The notes: generated by a model from the letters alone, not told the origin. DNA of 60,998 nt from Paenibacillus ehimensis NBRC 15659 (GCF_004000785.1 NZ_BILX01000038.1:1-60998), one strand, 5' to 3'; shown: positions 8,581 through 18,189, counted from the first letter of the stretch. Numbers and translations: made by a program.

Positions 8581-9677
8581 TGAACCGACGTCTTCCGGTA
8601 TCGGTCGGCAGCCGTAACAAGCATCCATAACAAAAGCGGAAATACCACGGCAAAGCCTGCTCCGAGGTTGCCCATCCAGGCGATCATTTTATCGTTGTCG
8701 CGTAACGTCGGCTGGTAAAAGAAATACGACACCGCGAGCAGCAGCAAAAACACGAACAGATGCGGCCGATGGTCCGGCCTGCCCAGCATCCAGCTCGTGG
8801 AGTACACGCTGCAGAACGTAAAAGGAATCCACGTCAGAGAGATTAATAAAAGATAAAAGGCGAGGAACACGATTTCAAAGCGTTCGATGAAGGGAAATTC
8901 GACCACTTTCAGCAGGCTGATCACCGGTTCGTTGTACTGCGTGATCTCGTCCGGGCTGTAGAACACCAGGCAAGTAAAGTCCAGCAGCAAGTAGACAAGC
9001 AAGGCCAGCGTATTGGCGGTAATGACCCCAATGGCCGCCCGGTCTTTCTTTTGCAGAAACGGATACAGCACAAACGTCATTTCAAAGCCCAAAAAAGTGA
9101 ACACCATCTCCGGCGTAGCCGCCAGCACCGGTCCCCACCCTTCTTTAAGCACGGGAAGCAAATGGAGCCATTCGGCTTCGCGGAGCACGTCGATAAAAAT
9201 AACAGGCATCCAGCAGCACATCAAAACGACGAACTCCGCAAATCTGCCATGGACCCGGACTCCGCTGCGGGCAATGATCCAGAATGGAATGATCAGCACG
9301 GCGACGAGCATAAGCTCCGGCGTTTGCGGCAGCAGCCATGCTTTGACGTAGATCACCGTCCGGGAGAAAACGACGTACGAGAAATAAGCAAAATAAAGAG
9401 CGACGACGATCGCGCCGGCAATCCCCGCCCATTTGCCCCAATAATTCTTCAGCAGATCAAGCAGTGTCCCGTTCGGGTAACGCTTCATGGCTTGGATGAT
9501 GATCAAGCTTGCGGCCGTAATCAGGACCCAGCCCAAGATGACCGATATCCAGTTGTCCGTCCCCGCATACCGGGTCGCATTCGCAGGAAACGGGAGGACG
9601 CCGATGCCAATTTCCGAGGTGAAAATAAGGAAAATATATTGCCAAATCGTAATTTCGTTAAAAGCGTACTTTTTCAT
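8577..9677 (-). CDS. Orphan GerB-type spore germination permease
   Basis: 366-residue GerAB/ArcD/ProY family protein with about ten hydrophobic segments, starting MKKYAFNEITIWQYIFLIF. The family forms the ligand-binding membrane B subunit of spore germinant receptors and belongs to the APC transporter superfamily. FPFIERFEIVFLAFYLLLIS matches the conserved R-F-E region near transmembrane helix 8. GGAGGC precedes the ATG by 7 bases. Unlike the two other Ger loci here it has no A or C partner beside it, so it may substitute its B subunit into another receptor. A SigG-like promoter precedes it. Confidence 0.88.
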   Translation of the reverse strand: MKKYAFNEITIWQYIFLIFTSEIGIGVLPFPANATRYAGTDNWISVILGWVLITAASLIIIQAMKRYPNGTLLDLLKNYWGKWAGIAGAIVVALYFAYFSYVVFSRTVIYVKAWLLPQTPELMLVAVLIIPFWIIARSGVRVHGRFAEFVVLMCCWMPVIFIDVLREAEWLHLLPVLKEGWGPVLAATPEMVFTFLGFEMTFVLYPFLQKKDRAAIGVITANTLALLVYLLLDFTCLVFYSPDEITQYNEPVISLLKVVEFPFIERFEIVFLAFYLLLISLTWIPFTFCSVYSTSWMLGRPDHRPHLFVFLLLLAVSYFFYQPTLRDNDKMIAWMGNLGAGFAVVFPLLLWMLVTAADRYRKTSVH

Positions 9678-9711
9678 CCGCGAAGCCTCCGGTTGGACGA
9701 TCCTGAATGTT

Positions 9712-9740
9712 TAATATGTCCAATTTAAGGAAGTCTATGC
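9712..9740 (-). promoter_or_regulatory. Candidate SigG promoter of the orphan gerB gene
   Basis: GCATA (9740-9736), 17 bases, CATATTA (9718-9712), compared with the forespore SigG consensus GHATR / CATACTA. Forespore expression is what a germination permease needs. Confidence 0.5.
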
Positions 9741-9848
9741 GATTATATTTTGCTCCGTATGGATGCGGGCCCAGCCTGCCGCGCCGCATGATCATATACT
9801 ATGAAAGGATCGCACCCGATCCAAATCCATTCGAAACGAGGGAATGCG

Positions 9849-10544
9849 GTGTCCAAACATTTACTGCTCCGCGGCGTCCATAAGCGGATTCGGCATGCGC
9901 TCCGTCGTAAGAAGCCCTTCTCTTTGGTCCGAATCGGTGACGGCGAAAATATCGTTTTGGCCCAAAAGTCCGTTTGGTCAATAAGAAAAGTGATGAAGCA
10001 AAAATGGGCAAGAAAGGCGAGAAGAGGAAAGAAAGGGGTAACGCTCCCGAATCTGAAGCTCCGTAATGAAATGGTCCGCTCGATTCGACGTGCAACCGTC
10101 GTCGGAATTCTCCCCAAAAACGACCGGAACATACGCGCCCCCCGGTATTTGAAGAGAAAGCTGACCAAAAAAGTGTTCAACTATTACAAATTAAAGCCGA
10201 AACTGACCTGCCATGCCTGCGTGAACCGGTTTTTGGCGCGAAGACGCTCTTTCTGGCGCATGCTGAGAAAATACCGCGTCTTGATTATTAACAAGCACCC
10301 CAAGAAATTAAAACGGATCCTGAGACGGCGTCCTTACCGACTGAAGATCCGCGGGACGATCGCTTTCTCTCATTATCGGCACATGAGACGCGCCGTAAGG
10401 AAAGCAAGAGCGATGAAGAACCGTTTTGATGTCGCGTTGATCTCATGCGGAGTCAATGCCGTTATTTTGGCGCCCCGCATCGCGAAATCGACCGGCAAAG
10501 TCGCGATCGATTTCGGCAAAGGCACCCGCCGACTAGCCAGATAA
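9849..10544 (+). CDS. GT-D fold glycosyltransferase-like protein
   Basis: About 231 very basic residues. FSLVRIGDGENIVLAQ near the N-terminus and ALISCGVNAVILAPRIA near the C-terminus match the GT-D (DUF1792-like) glycosyltransferase fold, in which the DGE motif is catalytic. I choose the GTG at 9849, which has GAGGGA 7 bases upstream; an ATG at 9801 lacks a ribosome site. The gene converges on the UDP-sugar dehydrogenase and the two coding regions overlap by 12 bases at their stops. Lysine and arginine content is unusually high. The neighbours suggest a role in spore or cell-surface glycosylation. Confidence 0.75.
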   Translation: MSKHLLLRGVHKRIRHALRRKKPFSLVRIGDGENIVLAQKSVWSIRKVMKQKWARKARRGKKGVTLPNLKLRNEMVRSIRRATVVGILPKNDRNIRAPRYLKRKLTKKVFNYYKLKPKLTCHACVNRFLARRRSFWRMLRKYRVLIINKHPKKLKRILRRRPYRLKIRGTIAFSHYRHMRRAVRKARAMKNRFDVALISCGVNAVILAPRIAKSTGKVAIDFGKGTRRLAR

Positions 10545-11855
10545 AGCCGAGCCCCCACCCAGCTTGGCTACCTTGGAACGGCCGCTCCGGCGTTTCGTCG
10601 CGTTGCGGGTATCATAGACAAGCGGCGCATAGCTCACGATCGAATCGATCGGAATCGCCGTATGATCCGTGTGAATCAGCACGACATCCGTGCTTCGAAG
10701 CGCCGCTTCCGTTAAGCTTACGCTGTTCAGGGTGAGGTCATTTAAGGTGACGGACGGAATGAACGGATCATGGTACTGTACCGAAGCGCCTTCATGGATC
10801 AATAACTGCATCATCGGGATCGCCGTAGATTCGCGCAAATCGGGCGTATCTTTTTTGTAAGTAATTCCATAAACCAAAACCCGGCTTTCGGAGATGCTCT
10901 TGGATGGGGCCAGCAGCCGTTTGAGCTCTTCGACAATATAAACCGGCATGCTTTCGTTTACGAGGTGGGACAATTCAATGAAGCGGCTCTCTGTCCCGAG
11001 CTGTCTGGCTTTCCACTGCAGATACAGCGGATCGACGGGAATACAATGCCCTCCGACTCCCGGACCCGGATAAAAGGCCATGAAGCCATACGGCTTCGTA
11101 CGGGCCGCTTCGATGACCTCCCAGACGTTCACGTTCATTTTTTCACAGATTTTGGCGAATTCGTTCATGAACGAGATGTTCACCAGGCGGAAAGAATTTT
11201 CCAGAAGCTTGGCAGCTTCCGCCGTCTCGGTCGTGGAAACGGGTACGACTTGTTCGAACACTTGACTGTACAGCTTATATACTCTATCCAGGCATCGTTC
11301 GGTAATCCCGCTGACCACTTTCGGAATTTTGTCGATGGTCAGCTGCTTGTTGCCCGGGTCGATCCGTTCCGGCGAATAAGCCAGAAAAATATCTTCGCCG
11401 ACCGCGAGACCGCTTCGCTCAAGCAAAGGCTGCACGACTTCCTTGGTCGTTCCCGGAAAGGTCGAGCTTTCCAGTACGATCAGCTGATTGCTCCTGAGCA
11501 GCGGAACGAGCCGGCTGCAGGTATCGGTTAAATAGCTTAAATCGGGCGTCTGCTGCGGAGATAACGGCGTAGGTACGCATATCACGATGCTTTCGGCTGA
11601 AGCCATATCGTCGTATTGCTCTGAAACGGCGAGCTTTCCGGAGGAAACCGCCCTGCGAATCTCTTCGTCTTCTATATCGGGCAAGTAGCTTCGCCCTTCG
11701 TTCAGCGTGCTGATTTTTGCCCCGTCCAGATCGATGCCGATCACATCAAACCCCTGGCGTATGAAGGCCAACGCCAACGGCAATCCGACAAATCCGAGGC
11801 CGATGATTCCTATCTTCCCATATCCGAACTTGTCTGTGCGCTCGTCCTTCTTCAT
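10533..11855 (-). CDS. UDP-N-acetylhexosamine 6-dehydrogenase (WbpA/WecC type)
   Basis: Nucleotide-sugar dehydrogenase of 440 residues: an N-terminal NAD-binding Rossmann motif KIGIIGLGFVGLPLALAF, the substrate-binding ESSTFPGTT, and the catalytic cysteine in GPGVGGHCIPVDPLYL. It oxidises a UDP-(N-acetyl)hexose to the uronic acid. The GGHCIPVDP form is typical of UDP-GlcNAc/ManNAc dehydrogenases rather than UDP-glucose dehydrogenase. Start at ATG 11855 with AGGGAG 9 bases upstream. It lies between two glycosyltransferase genes on the opposite strand, so it probably supplies their activated uronic acid. Confidence 0.9.
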   Translation of the reverse strand: MKKDERTDKFGYGKIGIIGLGFVGLPLALAFIRQGFDVIGIDLDGAKISTLNEGRSYLPDIEDEEIRRAVSSGKLAVSEQYDDMASAESIVICVPTPLSPQQTPDLSYLTDTCSRLVPLLRSNQLIVLESSTFPGTTKEVVQPLLERSGLAVGEDIFLAYSPERIDPGNKQLTIDKIPKVVSGITERCLDRVYKLYSQVFEQVVPVSTTETAEAAKLLENSFRLVNISFMNEFAKICEKMNVNVWEVIEAARTKPYGFMAFYPGPGVGGHCIPVDPLYLQWKARQLGTESRFIELSHLVNESMPVYIVEELKRLLAPSKSISESRVLVYGITYKKDTPDLRESTAIPMMQLLIHEGASVQYHDPFIPSVTLNDLTLNSVSLTEAALRSTDVVLIHTDHTAIPIDSIVSYAPLVYDTRNATKRRSGRSKVAKLGGGSALSG

Positions 11856-12055
11856 GATGCCGTACTCCCTTTCTATGTCATCATTTCTACTCCTTCTATA
11901 AAATATTAGTTTCAAGTATAATTGCACACGTCCGATGCCGGGGGTTGTTTGTCCAGATTTGCCGGGGGGTCATCCGCCGTGCTTTCCCTGCGGCCGTTAC
12001 ATAAATTGAAGCATGAGCCGTTACCGGACTAATCCCCAAGAAGGAAGGACAACGC

Positions 12056-12790
12056 ATGGACAAAAGCGTGAAGAAAGGCGTCACGATCGTTACCGCTACA
12101 ATGCGTCCGCAATTTATAGACGAAGTATTCAAGAACTACGCCCGGCAAAAATGGGAGCGCAAGGAGCTCATCGTCATCTTGAGCAAAGGGGACATGAATA
12201 TTGCCGATTACGAGGAACGGGCCAAAGAGTACCCGAATGTGAAGGTGTTTCAGCTCTCGGAGCGAAATTCCTTAGGCGAATGCTTGAATTTCGGTGTATC
12301 GAAGGCGAAATATCATTATATCGCCAAATTTGACGACGACGACTACTACGGGCCCCATTATATTGCGGAAGCCATGTATATGTTCAGAAAGTCGAAGGCC
12401 GATCTCGTCGGCAAACAGTCGTATTTCTTCTTCTTTCCCCACCGAAAATTATTATTGCTTCGCAGAACGAACAATCGTCCGTTTCGCAGGTGCCGACGGA
12501 TTGCGGGAGCGACCATTATGTTCCGCAAGAGGGTATTCAAGCGCGTCAAATTCGTAAAAGTGCCTCAAGGCACGGATGTCCGTTTCATTGGCGCATGCCT
12601 GAGAAAAGGATATAAGATGTACAGCACCTCAAGATATAATTTTGCGGCTTTCCGGAGAGCCGACCGACAGTCCCACACCTGGAAAGTATCGGAAAAGCGG
12701 CTGATGCGGGAGAAAAAAAACCGGCGCATCAAAACCGACAATATCGTCAAGCACGTCGACCGGCCGCTTGCCAAAATCAAGAAATCATAG
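12056..12790 (+). CDS. Family 2 glycosyltransferase
   Basis: 244-residue GT-A protein. GVTIVTATMRPQFIDEVFKN opens the nucleotide-sugar domain and FDDDDYYGPHYIAEAM contains the DxD metal and sugar-phosphate site. It has no membrane segment and its last 80 residues are strongly basic, as in the GT-D neighbour. GAAGGAAGGAC gives a good ribosome site. It converges on the germination operon with a 27-base gap. Together with the GT-D gene and the UDP-sugar dehydrogenase it makes a small surface-polysaccharide cassette embedded between spore genes. Confidence 0.85.
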   Translation: MDKSVKKGVTIVTATMRPQFIDEVFKNYARQKWERKELIVILSKGDMNIADYEERAKEYPNVKVFQLSERNSLGECLNFGVSKAKYHYIAKFDDDDYYGPHYIAEAMYMFRKSKADLVGKQSYFFFFPHRKLLLLRRTNNRPFRRCRRIAGATIMFRKRVFKRVKFVKVPQGTDVRFIGACLRKGYKMYSTSRYNFAAFRRADRQSHTWKVSEKRLMREKKNRRIKTDNIVKHVDRPLAKIKKS

Positions 12791-12817
12791 CCTTCGCTTT
12801 ACCTGCCGTCTTTTGCA

Positions 12818-13915
12818 TCAACGCTTCGTCTTCCTCCCCCGTACAGCCGCAACCAGCAGCAGAACCGCCGGCCATAAGGCAAACGTCATCGAATATACCG
12901 GCCACACCTTAAAATCCCAGGCCTGCTGGTAGCCCACATTCGGATAAATGAGCAGCGCAAAAGGCACAAGACAGAGGCCCATCGGCAAATTGAGCGAGCG
13001 GTATTCATCCACATGAATCATCTGGGCCAAACCCGTTACCGCAGCGTAGTAAATGAGCACCGCTTGATAAAATATGGCCAGCAGCCATAACAAGATAAGC
13101 AGCGCTTCAATCCGTTCAAAAAAATGACCGATGCTGATTTTCATCGTCAAGCTGTAGGTAGGATACAGCTCGATCGCGGTCCGGTCGGGACCGAGCACCA
13201 TAACCGTTAACGCGGTGACTGCCGTCAAAATCGATCCGGAGCCCAGTACGGCGGCATAGAGGGCCTTGCCGCACACTTTAGGATGCTGCACATGCTTCGG
13301 ATAAATCATCAGCAGCGAAATCCAGGGGAAGTAGGCGAAGCTTGTGAACGTGAACGAAGCCCGCGCGAGCGGTACGGGTTCCGAGTCCATAAACGGCATC
13401 AGGTTTGCGGCCCGGGCTTCCGGCAGCAGCGACAAGATGACGATGGCAAGCATGAGCATAAAAAACGGGAACGACGTCTCCGCGGACCGCGTCATCGCTC
13501 CAAGGCCCAGATGCGTCCCGTAAAGCACGACGACGGTATACAGGATCATCAGGACTTGCATCGGAGTTTCGCTGAACAGATTGGTCGACAGGAAGTTGCC
13601 GACATACCAGATTAAAGCAGCCGCAGAGTAAAAGTTGAAAAAGAGGTACCCCAGCATAAAGATGCGGGCCGTCGTTCTTCCGAGCAAATACGAGCTGAGC
13701 TCCGTCAAGGTCATATCCGGGAACCGTACCGCCAAGGCATTATACATGGCGACGAGCGCCAGCCCTCCCAAGGTGCCGAAAGCCGCGCCAAGCCAAGCAT
13801 CCTGCTTCAGCTCTTGGGCTAGTCCCGAAGCAATGACGAGCAGCGTGGAACCGAGCGAGAACAAGATCGTCAGGACCGTAACCTGATATACCGAAATTTG
13901 CCGTCGTTCGTTCAT
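12818..13915 (-). CDS. GerB-type germination permease, second copy in operon
   Basis: 365-residue GerAB/YndE family membrane protein with about ten hydrophobic helices, starting MNERRQISVYQVTVLTIL and containing the family's FFERIEALLILLWLLAIFY. It lies 9 bases after a first gerB gene whose product is similar, so the operon carries two B subunits. Last gene of the A-C-D-B-B operon. One B may give a different ligand specificity when assembled with the shared A and C subunits. Confidence 0.9.
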   Translation of the reverse strand: MNERRQISVYQVTVLTILFSLGSTLLVIASGLAQELKQDAWLGAAFGTLGGLALVAMYNALAVRFPDMTLTELSSYLLGRTTARIFMLGYLFFNFYSAAALIWYVGNFLSTNLFSETPMQVLMILYTVVVLYGTHLGLGAMTRSAETSFPFFMLMLAIVILSLLPEARAANLMPFMDSEPVPLARASFTFTSFAYFPWISLLMIYPKHVQHPKVCGKALYAAVLGSGSILTAVTALTVMVLGPDRTAIELYPTYSLTMKISIGHFFERIEALLILLWLLAIFYQAVLIYYAAVTGLAQMIHVDEYRSLNLPMGLCLVPFALLIYPNVGYQQAWDFKVWPVYSMTFALWPAVLLLVAAVRGRKTKR

Positions 13916-13924
13916 TCCTTCACC

Positions 13925-15019
13925 TCATCTCTTCCCGAGGGATTGACGCAGCCAGGCCGCTCCGAGCATGAGCAAAGGGAGAAACAATCCGAAGGTGAGC
14001 GTATAAGGGGTCCAGAACTTCGTCGCAAAATGGTCGAAATACGGCCGGTTCGGAACGAATACCAAAGCCAGCACAATCGAAATCATGGCGAGCGGCAGCG
14101 TTACCGTATGATACTTGGGCAGCTTCGCGATCTGCGCGATCCCGTAGGAGGCAGCATAGTAGCACACGGAGATTTTCACAAAAACGGTAATGAACCAAAG
14201 AAACGCCATAATCGCTTCGATCCGCTCGAAAAATTTACCGACCGATACCTTCTGCGCCAGCACATAGCTCGGATAGGCCAATAAAGCGGTGATATCGCTG
14301 CCCATCACCAGGATGGAGACGGTGGAAAACAGCGTTAGAAGGATCGTGCCGATCGTCAGCCCCGTCGCATAAGCTTTCGCCCCCCGGACCGCGCTGCGGG
14401 CGAAAGGAAACAGCATGAGCAGGATCACGCTTTCCTCCAAATTCCCGAAAAATCTTAAATTCCCCTCGATCACCGGCTTCAGACCCTCGCTCAACACGGG
14501 CTGGGCATGCTCCAGCTTGATCTGCGGCGAAATAAACAAAATCAGGAGCAAGTAAAGCAGCATAAACGAAGGAAACGCCAGTTCGGACGAGCGAACCAGC
14601 GTAACGGCGCCCAGCCGCACACCCAGTACGATGACGCCGGTGAACAGAAGAATGACGACCTCGATCGGTGTCTCCGGTATCATCTGCGTCGTGATGAAAT
14701 CGCCGATTTCATGCAGCATGATGGAAATGTCCACCAGAATAAAGCTGACGAACAAGCAAGCCGCCGCCGTCCCCGCCCACCGCCCGAAGACCGACCGGCA
14801 TATCTCGATCAACGTGGACGGAAAGTAACGCTTGGCAAGCGCAGTGTACAGCCAGGCGATCGCCAAGCCCTCGACGCATCCGAACCCGGCTGCCAGCCAG
14901 GCATCCTGTTTCGCGGAGGACGCCAGCCAGGATGGTACATACAACAGCGCGTCTCCAACAACAAACAAAATGACAAGCAGCGTAAATTGGTAGGCATCGA
15001 TCTTTTCGTTATCGAACAT
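13925..15019 (-). CDS. GerB-type germination permease, first copy in operon
   Basis: 364-residue integral membrane protein of the GerAB family: MFDNEKIDAYQFTLLVILF at the N-terminus, then conserved FFERIEAIMAFLWFITVF. The ribosome site is AGGTGG, 6 bases before the ATG. It is expected to sit in the inner spore membrane with the GerA-type and GerC-type products encoded upstream and to recognise the germinant. About ten hydrophobic helices; length is normal. Confidence 0.92.
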   Translation of the reverse strand: MFDNEKIDAYQFTLLVILFVVGDALLYVPSWLASSAKQDAWLAAGFGCVEGLAIAWLYTALAKRYFPSTLIEICRSVFGRWAGTAAACLFVSFILVDISIMLHEIGDFITTQMIPETPIEVVILLFTGVIVLGVRLGAVTLVRSSELAFPSFMLLYLLLILFISPQIKLEHAQPVLSEGLKPVIEGNLRFFGNLEESVILLMLFPFARSAVRGAKAYATGLTIGTILLTLFSTVSILVMGSDITALLAYPSYVLAQKVSVGKFFERIEAIMAFLWFITVFVKISVCYYAASYGIAQIAKLPKYHTVTLPLAMISIVLALVFVPNRPYFDHFATKFWTPYTLTFGLFLPLLMLGAAWLRQSLGKR

Positions 15020-15058
15020 ACGGTTCCACCTGCCATTTCCTCGACAGACAATTTGAGC

Positions 15059-15289
15059 TTAAGCCGAGCTGCCGTATATCAGGTTGCTCAGCGGCTTATA
15101 CAGCGCGGTGATCCAGTCCAGCGGATTGGGGATGCCGAGCTGCAGCGCTTCCGCAATGCCGAGACTTGTCCCGAGGAGACACAGCAGAAAGAATGTCAAC
15201 AGCTCCCTCTTTTGCCTCCTCTTCATTAAGGAACGCCATTCGATCGCCACGATCGCAGCCGTGGCCAATAAGACGAGCATCACATTCAT
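15059..15289 (-). CDS. Small two-helix membrane protein (Ger receptor D subunit-like)
   Basis: 76 residues with two hydrophobic segments (MLVLLATAAIVAIEW and LLTFFLLCLLGTSLGIAEAL) separated by a basic turn RRQKR. Small two-helix D proteins encoded inside germinant-receptor operons are known in Bacillus (the GerKD/GerUD type) and modulate receptor activity. Position between gerC and gerB, size and topology all fit. GGAGCG lies 7 bases before the ATG. Confidence 0.75.
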   Translation of the reverse strand: MNVMLVLLATAAIVAIEWRSLMKRRQKRELLTFFLLCLLGTSLGIAEALQLGIPNPLDWITALYKPLSNLIYGSSA

Positions 15290-15304
15290 GCCGAACGCTC
15301 CTCC

Positions 15305-16516
15305 TTATTTCATTTTGTCGATGAACGATTGTCCCACCTTGCCCGTTCTGCGCAGCTTGACGTCGATCCGAGTCTCCACTTTCGCACTCATGAAATGCCG
15401 GTCCCAATCGTCCTTCAGCCGTTTCCAGTTCCGGGGATCGTACCGGTGAATCGCCTCGCCGAATCCGAAGATGTCGGAGCGGCCGCTTTGCCGGGCTTTG
15501 CGGACCGCTTGCTTGATGTAACCGTCGATTTTCTGCTCCGTCCTGCGCTCGAACGCATAGATCGTTTCCGGCTTGGACACGTCTTCCCGGCACGAAATTT
15601 CTCCGATATTTCCCTCGGCCTCGATTTCGATGGTAATCAGCGGTTTGCCGCGGTGCGCGCTTCCTTTCAAGCTCGATTTGCTCCGAAGAATTTCGACCGT
15701 CGCCTTTCCTCCGGAAGCGCACGGGACCTCGGAAACCGTGGCATCGACCCGGTCCGTAATGTAACTAAAGCCTCTGCTTTCTTCCTCATTCAGCCAGCCG
15801 ACCAGCTTGTCGTTCTTGAATATCCCAATGCTGGAAAACCGGAAAAAGGCGGAAGGGGTCACGCTTTTCAAATTGTCTTCCGTTTGTCCTTGTTCGGGAG
15901 TTCCGTTAATCTCCAGCCCTGTGATGACCCCCTCTTTCCCTTCCTTCATCAGATCCGTAATGTATTCGTCCAAGGTAATGGCCACGCTGGGGTCCCAGTT
16001 TTTTTCCGAGATTTCCAGACTTTTGAGCATGCTGGTCGCGGGAGATTGCTCGATTGGCAGCACCAGACTCATCACTTGACGAGCCTCGACTCCTTTGGTC
16101 ACGATAAGAAAAAAGTCCGGGCGGATCTCATGGTCGCGCACAAACAAGTCCAGGATGTCCCGAAGCCCTTCCCGGGCAAGCTCTTCGCTGAACACCAAAG
16201 CCCGGATATGAGCAAAATACAGCTTGCGGGGGAGCACGGTTGTCAAGCGGCGAATGCCTTCGAAGACCGAGCCGGCCTTCATATATTGGGTTGTCACCGG
16301 CAAGCCCGAGCCGCCCCCGCTTCCTCCTCCCGACCCTTCGCTGCCCGCTTGTCCCATATTGAGAACCTGCATCGAAAGCAGGTATTCGTTCCCGACTTTA
16401 TCGATGCCGATGCCCGTGACAATCGCCAGTTCGTTCAGTTCGCGGCGGCTCCAACAACCGGTGACGAAAGCCAACACCAGCGCGATCATGCACATCCTCG
16501 ACAGCTTACGTCTCAT
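15305..16516 (-). CDS. GerC-type germination lipoprotein
   Basis: Ger(x)C family, 403 residues from the ATG at 16516. The signal peptide ends in a lipobox VTGC followed by WSRRELNELAIVTGIGIDK, the family signature. It is predicted to be lipidated and held on the outer face of the inner spore membrane as the C subunit of the receptor. A glycine/serine insertion GSEGSGGGSGGGSG interrupts the first domain. The ATG lies 2 bases after the gerA stop with GGGAGAG before it, which excludes a longer in-frame extension to 16720 that overlaps gerA. Confidence 0.92.
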   Translation of the reverse strand: MRRKLSRMCMIALVLAFVTGCWSRRELNELAIVTGIGIDKVGNEYLLSMQVLNMGQAGSEGSGGGSGGGSGLPVTTQYMKAGSVFEGIRRLTTVLPRKLYFAHIRALVFSEELAREGLRDILDLFVRDHEIRPDFFLIVTKGVEARQVMSLVLPIEQSPATSMLKSLEISEKNWDPSVAITLDEYITDLMKEGKEGVITGLEINGTPEQGQTEDNLKSVTPSAFFRFSSIGIFKNDKLVGWLNEEESRGFSYITDRVDATVSEVPCASGGKATVEILRSKSSLKGSAHRGKPLITIEIEAEGNIGEISCREDVSKPETIYAFERRTEQKIDGYIKQAVRKARQSGRSDIFGFGEAIHRYDPRNWKRLKDDWDRHFMSAKVETRIDVKLRRTGKVGQSFIDKMK

Positions 16517-16518
16517 CG

Positions 16519-18147
16519 TTAACTCTCCCGCCCCTCCCTCCGATGGTCCGAATCCGGATCGGAATGGGTATTTTGCCGAACCGGATTCGGGCTTTGGATG
16601 AAGACCGGCCTTGTCCGCATGGCGGTCAGCGGAAACCGGAAAATCGCGTCTTTGCGGTCGCTTGGAATATTCGGCGCAAACGGAGCCATGTAGGGAACTC
16701 CGAACGAACGCAAGCTGCACAAATGCAAATTAAGCGCGATCAGGCCGATAAACACGCCGAACAGGCCGAAGAAAGCGGACAATCCCATCAGCGCGAAGCG
16801 CAAAATCCGGATCGGAATGGACATGGCGAACGAGGGAAACACAAAGCTGGCGATGGCCGTAATCGAAACGACGATGACCATAGCCGGCGATACCAAACCG
16901 GCCCTGACCGACGCTTCCCCCAGTACAAGCGCCCCGACAATCGAGATGGCGGGCCCGATGGCCCTGGGCATCCGGATACCCGCCTCGCGGAGCAGCTCGA
17001 ACGTAAATTCCATCAGGAACGCTTCGATGGCGGCGGGAAACGGCACCTTCTCCCGCTGCATCGCAATGCTGGTCATGAGAGTGGTCGGCAGCATCTCTTG
17101 ATGAAACGTCGTAATGGAAATAAACAAGGCTGGGGCAAGCAGCGTAATCACCAAGGAAATATAGCGAAGAATGCGAATGACCCCGTAATCCGAACGGTGG
17201 TAGTAGTCTTCGGGTGACTGAAAAAATTGGGCGAACACGACCGGCACGATCAGAACAACTGGTGTCCCGTCTACAAGAATCGCCACGCGGCCTTCCATTA
17301 GATTCGCTGCGACCGAATCGGGCCGTTCCGTGTTATAAATGGTTGGAAACGGAGTGAACGTTTTCTCCTGAATCAGCTCTTCGATATTGCCGCTCTCGAA
17401 AATGCCGTCGATTTCGATACGGTCGAGCCTGCTCCGCACTTCCGCCACCGTATTCTCGTTCACGATGCCTTTGATGTACATCAAAGTGACCTTTGTCCGG
17501 GTCACCCGGCCGATCGCTCTGGATTCGATCCACAGCTTCGGGTCCTTGATTCTGCGCCGGATTAAGGCAATATTGGTCGCGAGATTTTCGGAGAACGATT
17601 CCCGTGGCCCGCGCACAACGGATTGTACGGAAGCCTCCTGAACACCCCGGTCCTCCCAGCCCTTCGTATCTGCGGACAGTCCTTTGCCGAACCCGTCGAT
17701 CAAAATAATCATGTTGCCGGACAGCAGGTTGTCGTACAATGCCTGGAAATTGTCGATTTCCGTTACCGAACTGAGCGTTAAGGTAAAATCTTCAAGCATT
17801 TGCAGCGGAGACCATGGGCTCTCCGCCCCGTTTAATTCCCGGAATAGCGCCGGATCGCGGGCATGCAGCATGAACGATTCCAAGAACCGGGTGATGATTT
17901 CTTTGTCGGTCAGCCCGTCGGTATGAAGGACCGCCGCCTTCGTCGTGCCTGAAGCGCCGATGCGAATCGTCCGTATGATCAGATCCGGGCTGTTTCCGGT
18001 CGTCGCCCGAATCTTCGCTAAATTAAGCTCCATGTCCGGGCTTAACGGCTCGGCTTCCTGCAGAGGCGAGCCGGCCCGGTTGGCCTCCCGCTTTCCCGCG
18101 GCGCTGCGCCCGGCCCCTCCGGCTCTGGTTGATTTGAAGAAACGCAT
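16519..18147 (-). CDS. GerA-type germination receptor A subunit
   Basis: 542-residue GerA/SpoVAF family protein. A soluble N-terminal half contains GNMIILIDGFGKGLSADTKG and RGPRESFSENLATNIALIRR, the family hallmarks, with TERPDSVAANLMEGRVAILV before four to five membrane helices. The C-terminal tail is cytoplasmic. First gene of the five-gene operon. The ATG at 18147 has GGAGG directly adjacent, so translation start may be inefficient or a little further in. The N-terminal 35 residues are low-complexity and poorly conserved. Confidence 0.93.
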   Translation of the reverse strand: MRFFKSTRAGGAGRSAAGKREANRAGSPLQEAEPLSPDMELNLAKIRATTGNSPDLIIRTIRIGASGTTKAAVLHTDGLTDKEIITRFLESFMLHARDPALFRELNGAESPWSPLQMLEDFTLTLSSVTEIDNFQALYDNLLSGNMIILIDGFGKGLSADTKGWEDRGVQEASVQSVVRGPRESFSENLATNIALIRRRIKDPKLWIESRAIGRVTRTKVTLMYIKGIVNENTVAEVRSRLDRIEIDGIFESGNIEELIQEKTFTPFPTIYNTERPDSVAANLMEGRVAILVDGTPVVLIVPVVFAQFFQSPEDYYHRSDYGVIRILRYISLVITLLAPALFISITTFHQEMLPTTLMTSIAMQREKVPFPAAIEAFLMEFTFELLREAGIRMPRAIGPAISIVGALVLGEASVRAGLVSPAMVIVVSITAIASFVFPSFAMSIPIRILRFALMGLSAFFGLFGVFIGLIALNLHLCSLRSFGVPYMAPFAPNIPSDRKDAIFRFPLTAMRTRPVFIQSPNPVRQNTHSDPDSDHRREGRES

Positions 18148-18189
18148 CCTCCGTCACCTGCATTTTGTAAGTGGCTCTGGTTCTACTGA

